Of a stretch of 13,070 nucleotides of DNA, positions 1-7,609 are shown piece after piece. The DNA comes from Streptosporangiaceae bacterium (GTDB lineage: Bacteria; Actinomycetota; Actinomycetes; Streptosporangiales; Streptosporangiaceae): contig JASHTQ010000586.1 of the NCBI GenBank assembly GCA_030040475.1, positions 1 to 13,070 on the forward strand, given 5' to 3'. A program made the position numbers and the translations under genes. The first letter of the stretch is position 1. Each line of letters begins with the position of its first letter. The notes under the pieces are model-generated. The model was given only the letters and a program-made list of their open reading frames with translations. It made no database searches and had not been told where the DNA came from.

Positions 1-782
1 AGGATCTGCCCCATCTGCTCGCCGGTCGGCACCGCGCCGAGCTCGTCGTCGGGCAGCTCGAGGGCGAGATCCAGCCGCCTGCGGTGGCCGGAATCCACGA
101 TCGCGCAGCGCGGCGACCCGTCCGGCCGGTCCCGGTCCTCGCCCGCGCCGACGAGCAGCCGCGCGATCGCCTCGATCGGCCGCACGGTGGCAGAAAGCCC
201 GACCCGCTGCACCGGCCCTTCCGCGACGTGCGCCAGCCGTTCCAGCGTCAGCGCCAGGTGCGAGCCGCGCTTGTTCCCGGCGACCGCGTGGATCTCGTCC
301 ACGATCACCGTCCGGGTGCCGCGCAGCATGTCCCGGCTCCGCTCCGCCGTGACCATCAGGAACAGCGACTCCGGCGTGGTGATCAGGATGTCAGGCGGAT
401 TCTTCAGCATGGCCGCGCGCGCCGCCGCCGCCGTGTCACCGGTCCTGACCGCCACCCGGATCGCCGGCGCCGGAAGCCCGAGTTCCTCCGCCACCGCGGC
501 GATCTCGGCCAGCGGTGCCTCGAGGTTCTGCTGGATGTCGGTAGCCAGCGCCTTCAGCGGCGACACGTAGACAACCCGCAGCCCGCCCTCGCCGCCGCTG
601 TACAGCCGGTCGATGCAGACGAGGAACGCCGCCAGCGTCTTGCCGGATCCCGTGGGCGCCGCGATCAGCGTGTGCCCGCCCGCCGCGACCTCCCGCCAGC
701 CCGCAGCCTGCGGCTCGGTGGGGCCGCCGGGAAACCGCCGCTCAAACCAGGTCCGTACCGCCGGATGGAAGGTTTCCAGCAC
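1..782 (-). CDS. lhr: Lhr-type DEAD/DEAH-box helicase, N-terminal part (runs off window)
   Basis: This is the first 260 codons of a superfamily 2 ATP-dependent helicase; the 3' end lies beyond position 1. Visible motifs in order are an FHPAVRTWF Q-like region (residues 5-13), Walker A APTGSGKT (42-49), motif Ia SPLKAL (74-79), motif Ib TTPESL (135-140), motif II DEIH (162-165) and motif III SAT (197-199). The combination SPLKAL/TTPESL/DEIH is typical of the Lhr (large helicase-related) family, which are roughly 1500-residue 3'-5' helicases linked to DNA repair; the length here cannot be checked. I chose the GTG at 782 because it directly precedes the conserved LETFHPAVR start and has GGAGG 12 bases upstream; the ATG seen further upstream is in another frame. 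An A-rich patch (TAAAAA, near 839-844) could be a -10 element, but no convincing -35 was found, so the gene may instead be read through from the regulator unit upstream. Confidence 0.9.
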   Translation of the reverse strand, partial: MLETFHPAVRTWFERRFPGGPTEPQAAGWREVAAGGHTLIAAPTGSGKTLAAFLVCIDRLYSGGEGGLRVVYVSPLKALATDIQQNLEAPLAEIAAVAEELGLPAPAIRVAVRTGDTAAAARAAMLKNPPDILITTPESLFLMVTAERSRDMLRGTRTVIVDEIHAVAGNKRGSHLALTLERLAHVAEGPVQRVGLSATVRPIEAIARLLVGAGEDRDRPDGSPRCAIVDSGHRRRLDLALELPDDELGAVPTGEQMGQI

Positions 783-860
783 CCGCTCACCGTACCTCCG
801 GGTACCGACATTCCGTCCGGCCGCGCAGGCTTCCCAGATTTTTATCCTGACCCATCCGGT

Positions 861-1313
861 TCAACTGGCCGGGGCCACCACGGCGAACGGCAGCTGCGCG
901 CCGTTGAGCACCACGACGCCGCTGCCCACCGCGCTGACCTGCACGGTGACCGTCTTGCCAGGACCGCTCATCGCGTCGATGAGCTTGGCGGTCAGGGCCT
1001 GAACGTCGTCGTCGGGCGGAGCGAGTGCGTACCCGGGCGCAGCAGCGGTCAGGCCGGTAGCGGTCGGAACGTACAGGTGCGGGGCCACCAGCGCGAGCGC
1101 GGGCATCCAGCCGTCTCCGACCGGCGGCGGGACCAGGGTGAAGCTGCCCACCCGGGCCGGCGACAGCACCAGCGTGCCGGTAACCGGCGCGATGATCGCG
1201 ACCTCGACCGGGGCATCACCCCAGCCGGGATCGGCCGGGCCGACCGCGCTCAGCCCCCACGAGGTGGGGTCCCCCTCGATGTGCAGGATGCTCCGAGGTA
1301 TCGGGTTGCTCAT
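861..1313 (-). CDS. hypothetical protein, translationally coupled to the LuxR regulator
   Basis: A 150-residue protein that I do not recognise. It has no obvious signal peptide, no cysteines and no clear membrane helix; it is rich in Val, Ala, Pro and Gly with short alternating hydrophobic stretches (for example [17 protein letters not shown] near residues 45-61 and [14 protein letters not shown] near the C-terminus), which suggests beta-strands. The central part is Pro/Asp-rich ([11 protein letters not shown]). The ATG overlaps the TGA of the upstream regulator gene (ATGA, 1310-1313) and has GGGAGG a suitable distance upstream inside that gene, so coupled translation is very likely. A small partner of the regulator, or a cytosolic protein of unrelated role, are both possible; no function is assigned. 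Confidence 0.8.
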   Translation of the reverse strand: MSNPIPRSILHIEGDPTSWGLSAVGPADPGWGDAPVEVAIIAPVTGTLVLSPARVGSFTLVPPPVGDGWMPALALVAPHLYVPTATGLTAAAPGYALAPPDDDVQALTAKLIDAMSGPGKTVTVQVSAVGSGVVVLNGAQLPFAVVAPAS

Positions 1314-4165
1314 CCGCTTCCTCCCTGCGTCAGGCCCAGCCGAGCGCCGGCCGTCGCGGCCTCGGTGCGGTTACGAACCCCAAGCTTGTCAAGAATCCGG
1401 GACACATGCACGGCAACCGTGCGCTCGCTGATGAAAAGGGCCCGCGCGATCTGCCGGTTACTGTCCCCCCGAGCCAGCAGGCTCAGAACCTCGAGCTCGC
1501 GGCCGGTGAGATCGAATGTGGCGCTGCCGACCTCAGCAGAGACCGTCGGCTGCCTGGTCAGACGACCCCGCCGGGCCAGGTCCCTGGCCATCGCGAGCAA
1601 CGGCTCGGCCGGCAGCGGCCCGGCCAGCGCCTCACACGCCGCGAGGACGCGGGCCGCCTGGTCGCGCCGTCCCGCCCGGATCGCGGCCTCGGCCTCCCGC
1701 AGCCGCGCGTAGGCCTCCCGGTACGGCTGGCCGGCCGCATGCCAGGCCTCGGCAACTGCCCGCCAGGTCGCCCTGGAGTCAGACCCGCCCTCGCGGGCCC
1801 GCTCGGCGGCGACCAGCACGCCGAACGCGCCTACCTCCTGCTGCCCACCGCCGTGCGGCTCGGTGATGGCCCGTGCCCGATCCGCGAATGCTGCCGCCGC
1901 CTGCGTCCATCGGTCGCCAAGCCCGGCAGGCCGCGCCGGGTGGGGGAGCGCTGCCAGATCGGCGGCTACCCTTGCGCCGGCCGCGAGCAGCCTGATCTCG
2001 TCGGCGGGCAACGTGGCGCTGGCCAGGGACGCGAGCCCGTCCAGCACCTCATCGGCCGCTGCGGCCAGGTCGCCGGCGTACAGTGCCTGCTCGGCCAGGC
2101 AGCCGTGCAACGGCCCGAGAATCCTCGGGTTGTCCTCGGCCATCTTCGCCAGCGCCGCCGCCAGGTCGGCCGCGCGCCGCCTCTCGCCCCTGCCCACCGC
2201 CAGTTCCAGCTGCCGCAGCTGCAGGTACGTAGCGGCGTACCCGGATGCCTGGCCGACAAGCTCGGCCAGCAGCCGGTCGGCTTCATCCCACCGCCCCGTG
2301 TAGATGAGCACGGCCGCGGTGTTGTTGTCCAGCACCGAGGTCAGCGCGGTCGGCGTGCCCAGCGAAGCGGCGGCTTGCCGGCCGTCCCTGGCAACGGTGA
2401 GTGCCTCGGTGAAACGCCCGGCCGTGCACAGCAGGTACATGTGGTTGATCGCGGCCCGGGCCACGTCCTCGACGCTGCCCGCCCGCCGGGCCAGCTCGAA
2501 CGAGTCGTGCAGCGCAGCGAGCCCCGAGTCGAGCTCGCCGCGCTGCGCCCGTACGATGCCCAGGGTGGCCAGCCCCTGGGCCTGCGCGGCGAAGGCGGCC
2601 GTCTGCTCCGCCACGGCGACCGCCCGCTCCGCGAGCGGCAGCGCCGCCTCGAACTCGGCGAGCAGCATCCGCAGGGTGGCGTAGGCGGCAAGAACCCGGG
2701 CCTGCAAGGTCGACGCCGGGTCGCCGCCGATCAGCGCGAAGGCCTGCTCGGTGGCGTCCACCGCCGCGTGCAGGTCGCCCGCCTCCCACTGGTAGCGCCC
2801 CAGCCTCTCCAGCAGCCGGGCACGCACAGTCGCATCGGTACCCGCCGCGCGGCTCCGGCTCAGCGCCCGCGTCACCCACTCCGCGGCGCGGCGCGGATCC
2901 CTGGCCCAGCTAGCCGCCTGGGCCGCCTCCTCGAGCAGATCCTGGGCCGCCTCCCCGGGCAGGTCCTGGCCCGCCTCGGTCAGCCAGGCCTCAAGCTCCA
3001 GCGCCATGGCATAGCAGCGCAGCGCCTCCGGATACGCGCGGGCCAGGACCGCCGCCCGAGCCGCCGCGACCGCCGCCGGGGCGGCCCTGTCGGGGCAGCC
3101 CGCCAGCTGCCAGTGCTGGGCAAGCCGGCTGGGATCCGAGCCGGGCCGGGCATCGAGCGCCTCGGCCAGGCGGCGGTGCAGGCGCCGGCGTTCCCCGGGC
3201 AGGAGATGCCCGTACACCGCCTGCCTGATCAGCTCGTGCCTGAACGCGTACCCGTCACCGGCCGCGGCAAGCAGTCCCGAGGCAACGGCCCGCCGCGCCG
3301 CCGCCAGCAGGCGGTCCTCGGCGAACCGGACGGTCGCGGCCAGCAACTCGTGCGACAGCCCGCCGTCGGCCACGCACACCTGCTCCACCAGCGCCCGTGC
3401 GGCGGCCGCAAGACCCGCCACCCGCGCCAGGACCGCGTCACTGATCGAGGTCGGCGGCTCGCCAGGACCCGCGGCCGCCAGTTCCCTTGCGTACAGCGGG
3501 TTGCCCTCGGCGGCGGCCACCACGGCCGCCACCGTCTCCTCGCCGGCCTCGGCCGACAGCAACCCCGCGACCAGCCCGGCCACCTCGGCGTCCGCCAGCG
3601 GCCCCAGCCGGAGCCTGGTCACCTCGGCCCGTCGTTCCAGCTCGCCCAGCCACCGCCGCGCCGCGGGCTGCAGTTCCTCATCCCGCAGCGTGCCGACCAC
3701 AAGCACCGGCTCGTCGCTTAGCCGGACGGCTAGGAACGCGAGCAACTCGCGCGACGACTCGTCCGCCCAGTGCAGGTCCTCGAGCACCACCACAAGCGGT
3801 GCCCGCGCCGCCAGCCCGGCCAGCAGCTCGAGCACCCGCACGAACAGGCGATGCCGGGCCGCGAGCATGTCGCCGCCGCCTGGGTCGGCCAGCAGCCAGT
3901 CCCCGTCGTCGCCGAGCGCGGCCACGAACGGCCCGAACGCCAGCGTGGCCCCCGCCAGCGGCGCCGACTCGCCCACCCGTACCTGTGCCCCGTCGCCAGC
4001 CGAACGCACCCGGCCGCGCAGTTCCTCTACCAGCCTGGTCTTGCCGAGGCCAGCCTCCCCGGTGAGCAGGACCACGCGTGGCTGGCCTCCCGCCGCGGCC
4101 GCATAGGCCGCCGTCAGCGCGTCAACCTCCGCTGTCCGCCCCACAAACGGCAACGACCGGGCCAC
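1310..4165 (-). CDS. LuxR-family transcriptional regulator with N-terminal AAA ATPase (LAL type)
   Basis: A 951-residue large ATP-binding regulator of the LuxR family. After an FVGR lead-in (residues 7-10) come Walker A GEAGLGKT (36-43) and Walker [12 protein letters not shown] (125-135), then a long alanine-rich helical region resembling TPR-like repeats (roughly 400-800), and a C-terminal LuxR helix-turn-helix (about 884-945) with [14 protein letters not shown] and [21 protein letters not shown]. Such proteins are cytosolic transcription activators, often for secondary metabolism or catabolic genes; the ligand cannot be read from sequence. The reading frame is open upstream to 4648, but that extension lies antisense to the dioxygenase gene. 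The GTG at 4165 has GGGAGG eight bases upstream and begins right before the conserved RSLPFVGR segment. It is divergent from the dioxygenase gene and overlaps the next gene by ATGA. Confidence 0.92.
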   Translation of the reverse strand: MARSLPFVGRTAEVDALTAAYAAAAGGQPRVVLLTGEAGLGKTRLVEELRGRVRSAGDGAQVRVGESAPLAGATLAFGPFVAALGDDGDWLLADPGGGDMLAARHRLFVRVLELLAGLAARAPLVVVLEDLHWADESSRELLAFLAVRLSDEPVLVVGTLRDEELQPAARRWLGELERRAEVTRLRLGPLADAEVAGLVAGLLSAEAGEETVAAVVAAAEGNPLYARELAAAGPGEPPTSISDAVLARVAGLAAAARALVEQVCVADGGLSHELLAATVRFAEDRLLAAARRAVASGLLAAAGDGYAFRHELIRQAVYGHLLPGERRRLHRRLAEALDARPGSDPSRLAQHWQLAGCPDRAAPAAVAAARAAVLARAYPEALRCYAMALELEAWLTEAGQDLPGEAAQDLLEEAAQAASWARDPRRAAEWVTRALSRSRAAGTDATVRARLLERLGRYQWEAGDLHAAVDATEQAFALIGGDPASTLQARVLAAYATLRMLLAEFEAALPLAERAVAVAEQTAAFAAQAQGLATLGIVRAQRGELDSGLAALHDSFELARRAGSVEDVARAAINHMYLLCTAGRFTEALTVARDGRQAAASLGTPTALTSVLDNNTAAVLIYTGRWDEADRLLAELVGQASGYAATYLQLRQLELAVGRGERRRAADLAAALAKMAEDNPRILGPLHGCLAEQALYAGDLAAAADEVLDGLASLASATLPADEIRLLAAGARVAADLAALPHPARPAGLGDRWTQAAAAFADRARAITEPHGGGQQEVGAFGVLVAAERAREGGSDSRATWRAVAEAWHAAGQPYREAYARLREAEAAIRAGRRDQAARVLAACEALAGPLPAEPLLAMARDLARRGRLTRQPTVSAEVGSATFDLTGRELEVLSLLARGDSNRQIARALFISERTVAVHVSRILDKLGVRNRTEAATAGARLGLTQGGSG

Positions 4166-4186
4166 ACCCGCATCCTCCCGCCTCGG

Positions 4187-4231
4187 CGACAACCGTGTCG
4201 ATACCGTTCTGGATTGCCCGTAGGACGACAC
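4187..4231. promoter_or_regulatory. possible operator in divergent promoter region
   Basis: The 87-base gap between the divergent LuxR and dioxygenase genes holds a perfect palindrome CGACA-ACCG-TGTCG (4187-4200) and a third half-site CGACAC at 4226-4231, which also pairs with GTGTCG at 4195-4200 across 25 bases. The palindrome sits 22-35 bases upstream of the regulator's start codon. Placement and symmetry suit an operator that could control one or both genes, possibly by autoregulation. No confident -35/-10 pair could be assigned. The arms are short, so chance is possible. Confidence 0.35.
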
Positions 4232-4252
4232 ATAACCGGCCAGAATGAAGAA

Positions 4253-5305
4253 GTGGTGCGAGATTCCGAGCCGCCCGGCGCCCTCCCGGTCGTAGACCTG
4301 GCTCCGCTGCGGGCCGAAGCAGCGGCCGACGCCATGCCCGGACGTCTGACAGCGGCCGCCCGCCAGATCGAAGCGGCCTGCCGCGAGCACGGCTTCTTCT
4401 ACGTCACCGGGCACGGCGTCCCGCCGGAACTGCTCGGGGAACTGGCCGCCGCGAGCACGAGGTTCTTCGACCTGCCCGAGTCGGCCAAAATGGAGATCGC
4501 CATGGCCCGCGGCGGCACCGCCTGGCGCGGCTACTTCCCGGTGGGCGCCGAGCTCACCTCGGGTCAGCCCGACCTGAAGGAGGGACTCTACTTCGGCGCC
4601 GAACTCCCCGACGCCGACCCCCGCGTCAAGGCCGGCCTCCCGCTGCACGGCCGCAACCTGTTCCCCAGCCAGGTCCCCGAACTCCGTTCCGCCGTGCTCG
4701 CCTACCTCGACGCGCTGACCAGCCTGGGCCAGACGGTACTACGCGGCGTAGCGCTGAGCCTCGGCCTGGACGCGGACTACTTTGCCGCCGGGTACACGGC
4801 CGACCCGACGATCTTGTTCCGGGTGTTCCGCTACCCCGCGCCGCCGCCCGGCGACCGCGGCTGGGGCGTCGGCGAGCACACCGACTACGGCCTGCTGACC
4901 CTGCTTGCCCAGGACAGCACGGGCGGCCTGCAGGTCCGCACCCGGGCGGGCTGGATCGATGCCCCGCCGCTTCCGGGAACCTTCGTCGCCAACATCGGCG
5001 ACATGCTGGACCGCCTGACCAGCGGCTGGTACCGGTCCACCCCGCACCGCGTCCGCAACCCCAGCGGCCACGCCCGTCTCTCGTTCCCGTTCTTCCTCGA
5101 CCCCGCCTTCACCGCCGAGATCCCTCCGCTGCCGGGCCGCGCGGCCGTCACCGACGACGGCCACCCCCGCTGGGACGGCCAGAACCCGCACGCCTTCACC
5201 GGCACCTACGGCGACTACCTGCTCGGCAAGGTCGCCAAGGTCTTCCCCGACCTCCACCGCGACGTCCTGCCGGTCACACCGCCTCCATGGCCGAGGCCCG
5301 GTTAA
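4253..5305 (+). CDS. isopenicillin N synthase-like Fe(II)/2-oxoglutarate-dependent oxygenase
   Basis: A 350-residue non-haem iron oxygenase of the IPNS/plant-type 2-ODD family. The N-terminal domain ([10 protein letters not shown], residues 10-19; [15 protein letters not shown], 43-57) is the DIOX_N region. The C-terminal double-stranded beta-helix carries the iron ligands H209 and D211 (GEHTDYG) and H265 (STPHRV), plus R275-L-S277, the RxS motif that binds 2-oxoglutarate. The full ligand set argues for an active cytosolic oxygenase; substrate is unknown, with small-molecule hydroxylation or ring formation being usual for the family. Tandem GTG codons at 4253 and 4256 are the first starts after the divergent intergenic region, with a weak GAAG nearby; the exact start is uncertain, and the longer open frame from 3770 only reads the antisense of the regulator. 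It is convergent with the MFS-GDPD gene, 23 bases apart. Confidence 0.9.
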   Translation: MVRDSEPPGALPVVDLAPLRAEAAADAMPGRLTAAARQIEAACREHGFFYVTGHGVPPELLGELAAASTRFFDLPESAKMEIAMARGGTAWRGYFPVGAELTSGQPDLKEGLYFGAELPDADPRVKAGLPLHGRNLFPSQVPELRSAVLAYLDALTSLGQTVLRGVALSLGLDADYFAAGYTADPTILFRVFRYPAPPPGDRGWGVGEHTDYGLLTLLAQDSTGGLQVRTRAGWIDAPPLPGTFVANIGDMLDRLTSGWYRSTPHRVRNPSGHARLSFPFFLDPAFTAEIPPLPGRAAVTDDGHPRWDGQNPHAFTGTYGDYLLGKVAKVFPDLHRDVLPVTPPPWPRPG

Positions 5306-5328
5306 GGACCAGAGCCCGGACAGCGGCA

Positions 5329-7596
5329 TCACCATGATTCTTTGCCCCTCTCGCCTGGGGACACGGATTTGTGCTGTGGGACGGCTCGCGCCTGCAATAC
5401 CCGGTCCAGGACCACTGGACAGTCGGTTACGATCCCGTCCGCCCCCCGATCGAGCAGCCGGTGCATCTCCTGCTCGGCGTTCACGGTCCAGGCGACGATC
5501 AGAGCACCGCCGTCGTGTGCCGTGCGTACCGTCCGCGGGCGGACTAGCCTTGCCGGGACCTGAGCGGTCGCGGCCCGGGCCGCCCATTGGCTCCGGGGTA
5601 GCGTGCTGCGGATAAGCAAGCCGATGACTTCCCTGACCGACATGGCCCGGCAAGGCTCGGTGCCCGTGCGCCGTTCGATCTCCGCTGCCGTCGCCAGGGC
5701 CCGGCGGTGCGAGAACGACGCCACGCAGATCCGGTTCGCGCAGCCCAGTCGGGCTACCAGCGCGGGGAGGGCCGCAGTCGTGGGGACATCCTTGATGTCG
5801 AGCATGTACCGGACGTCATCGGGAAGGGCCGCGACGACCTGCTCGAAGGCGACGGGTGCCGGCTCGGGGTCCGGCCCGGATGGAGCGCGGCTCGCCGCCG
5901 GGACTTCTACGTCAAGCGGCTGACCGCGCCGGACCCGCTGCAGGCCCGTTCCGTGCCAGACCACAACGGTACCGGTGGTTGTCGTCCTGAGGTCGAGTTC
6001 AAGGAAGCGCGCCCCGAGTTCGACCGTCCTGCGGAAGGCATCAAGCTGGCTTCCTGGTTCGTCACCGATCCCGCCGCGGTGGGCGATGCTGAGCCGTCCT
6101 TGCGTCCGCGGCGCGAAGAACTCGAACGCTTTCCAGCCCTGCGGCCCAGTCGTCGCCGTGCCGCCGCGGCGCGCGATAAGCAGGCAACCGAGACCGGCGG
6201 CGAATAGGCAGCATGAGCCGAACGTCCACGCACCCTCGAATGCGTGGATCGCCTGCCGAGCCAGGATCTTCCCGATGATCGCCACCGAGACGGCGACGCC
6301 GAGCGCCGCTCCAACCTGGCGGGCCACCGAGTTGATCCCGGTCGCCGTGGCGAACGCCCCGTCGGGTGCCGAGGCGATCGCGGCGCCGGTCAGATTCGGC
6401 AGCAGCAGGCCGGCGCCGATCCCGAGCAGCACCGTCCCCGGCAGCCACTGACTGAAGAACGCAGGCGATGTTCCCACTCGCAGCACGAACCACAGCACCG
6501 CGGTCCCCCACACCAGGCCCCCGGCGACGAGCACGGGGCGGTGCCCGACCCGCAGCACGAGCCTGCTTGCCGGTCCCGCCACCGCGGCGGTCACCAGTGG
6601 TCCGGGCGTTAGTGCCAGGCCGGCCTCCAACTCCGAGTAGTGCCAGACGCCGGTCAGGAACAGGACGTTGACGAGCGTGTAGCCGTAGAACCCGGCCGCG
6701 GTGATCACGGTGAGAACGTTCGCCACGCTGAAGTTCCGGATCCGCAGCAGCCCAGGGTCAATGACCGGCGCGCGATGCCGGGTGCACCGCCAGCCGAACA
6801 CGCCAAGCAGAAGGGCCGCAGCTCCGAAAGAGCCGATCGTCCGTGAACTCGTCCAGCCCCACCCCTGGCCCTCGACGATCGCGAGCAAGGACGCGGTAAT
6901 CGCGAGCGCGAACAGGAGCGCCCCGGGCAGGTCCGGCAGCGTTCGGGAACCTGGCGCCCGGCTCTCAGAAACCAGCCGATGGGCCAGCACGATCGCGGTG
7001 ACGCCGATCGGCAGGTTCACCAGGAACACCAGCCGCCAGCCCGCCGCCGTGACCAGCAGCCCGCCAAGAGAGGGACCCAGGCCGGCGGCGACTGACCCTA
7101 TGGCCCACAGCAGCGCGACGCCGTGCGAGCGCCGGTCGGCCGGGAACGCCTGGAGGACCAGCGCGAGCGCGGCAGGCACGATAAGCGCGGCTCCCAGCGC
7201 TTGCACGGCCCGGAACGCCACCAGCGCTTCGACCGACGGGCTGATCGCGCACAGTAGCGACGCGACCGTGAACAGTCCCAGGCCGAGCAGGAATATGGCC
7301 TTGCGTCCCAACCGGTCGGCTATGCTGCCGGCGGCGACGATAAAGGCCGCGAACACGACGTTGTACGCGTTGAGTACCCACGAAAGCGACGACACCGCAG
7401 TGTCCCGGAACGAGGTCGCGATGTCAGGGAAGGCGATGTTGACGATCGTCGCGTCGATGAAAGCAACCGCTACGCCCAGTGACACCACGGCCAGAACGGT
7501 GTGAGGAGCGCGTCCCGGGCCCTGCCGCGGGACGGCCGGGCTGGCCTCAGGCTGCCCGTGCGCGGGCCGCGGCCCGATACCTGGCTCCCGTGACAT
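5329..7596 (-). CDS. fusion protein: DHA2-type MFS transporter with C-terminal GDPD-like domain
   Basis: A 755-residue protein with two parts in one uninterrupted frame. Residues about 33-475 are a 14-helix major facilitator of the DHA2/EmrB-QacA type: FIDATIVNIAFPDI (47-60), motif A GSIADRLGRK (90-99) and the antiporter motif C-like GSVAAGLGPSLGG (167-179). After a short linker (476-500), residues about 501-737 resemble glycerophosphodiester phosphodiesterase: IAHRGG (504-509, H506), LELDL (532-536, metal ligands E533/D535), WH (547-548), LDIK (599-602), AWTVN (702-706) and GIVTD (721-725). With 14 helices the GDPD domain should lie in the cytoplasm. Departures from the family: the PENT motif reads PGSQ, HD reads HG, and LEIK reads LDIK. 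The ATG at 7596 has GGGGGGA six bases upstream; an in-frame ATG at 7647 would overlap the patatin gene and lacks this signal. It lies 10 bases after the patatin stop, so the two are surely co-transcribed. Export of a lipid product or drug, with headgroup cleavage, is an inference. Confidence 0.9.
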   Translation of the reverse strand: MSREPGIGPRPAHGQPEASPAVPRQGPGRAPHTVLAVVSLGVAVAFIDATIVNIAFPDIATSFRDTAVSSLSWVLNAYNVVFAAFIVAAGSIADRLGRKAIFLLGLGLFTVASLLCAISPSVEALVAFRAVQALGAALIVPAALALVLQAFPADRRSHGVALLWAIGSVAAGLGPSLGGLLVTAAGWRLVFLVNLPIGVTAIVLAHRLVSESRAPGSRTLPDLPGALLFALAITASLLAIVEGQGWGWTSSRTIGSFGAAALLLGVFGWRCTRHRAPVIDPGLLRIRNFSVANVLTVITAAGFYGYTLVNVLFLTGVWHYSELEAGLALTPGPLVTAAVAGPASRLVLRVGHRPVLVAGGLVWGTAVLWFVLRVGTSPAFFSQWLPGTVLLGIGAGLLLPNLTGAAIASAPDGAFATATGINSVARQVGAALGVAVSVAIIGKILARQAIHAFEGAWTFGSCCLFAAGLGCLLIARRGGTATTGPQGWKAFEFFAPRTQGRLSIAHRGGIGDEPGSQLDAFRRTVELGARFLELDLRTTTTGTVVVWHGTGLQRVRRGQPLDVEVPAASRAPSGPDPEPAPVAFEQVVAALPDDVRYMLDIKDVPTTAALPALVARLGCANRICVASFSHRRALATAAEIERRTGTEPCRAMSVREVIGLLIRSTLPRSQWAARAATAQVPARLVRPRTVRTAHDGGALIVAWTVNAEQEMHRLLDRGADGIVTDCPVVLDRVLQARAVPQHKSVSPGERGKESW

Positions 7597-7609
7597 GAGA
7601 TCCCCCCTA
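7597..7609 (-). promoter_or_regulatory. ribosome binding site overlapping the upstream stop codon
   Basis: On the minus strand the patatin gene ends TAGGGGGGATCTCATG: the stop TAG flows directly into a G-rich Shine-Dalgarno for the MFS-GDPD gene. This fixes the start at 7596 and implies that translation of the two genes is coupled or at least closely linked. Confidence 0.75.

Noticed and set aside
84..1712. Plus-strand open frame of 542 codons spanning three minus-strand genes
   Set aside because: It crosses the Lhr, hypothetical and regulator genes and has a low-complexity Arg-rich translation.
1406..3721. Long plus-strand open frame of 771 codons
   Set aside because: It is antisense to the LuxR regulator; the translation is Arg/Pro/Gln-rich with no recognisable motif, while the minus strand shows clear Walker and helix-turn-helix motifs. 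Long antisense frames are expected at this GC content.
4166..4648. 161-codon N-terminal extension of the LuxR regulator
   Set aside because: It is antisense to the oxygenase gene and crosses the divergent promoter; the GTG at 4165 has a good Shine-Dalgarno directly before the conserved start.
6050..6170. Possibility that the MFS and GDPD parts are two genes joined by error
   Set aside because: The junction is one open frame with no stop, no internal start preceded by a ribosome binding site, and a sensible linker; a sequencing error cannot be fully excluded but nothing in the sequence points to it.
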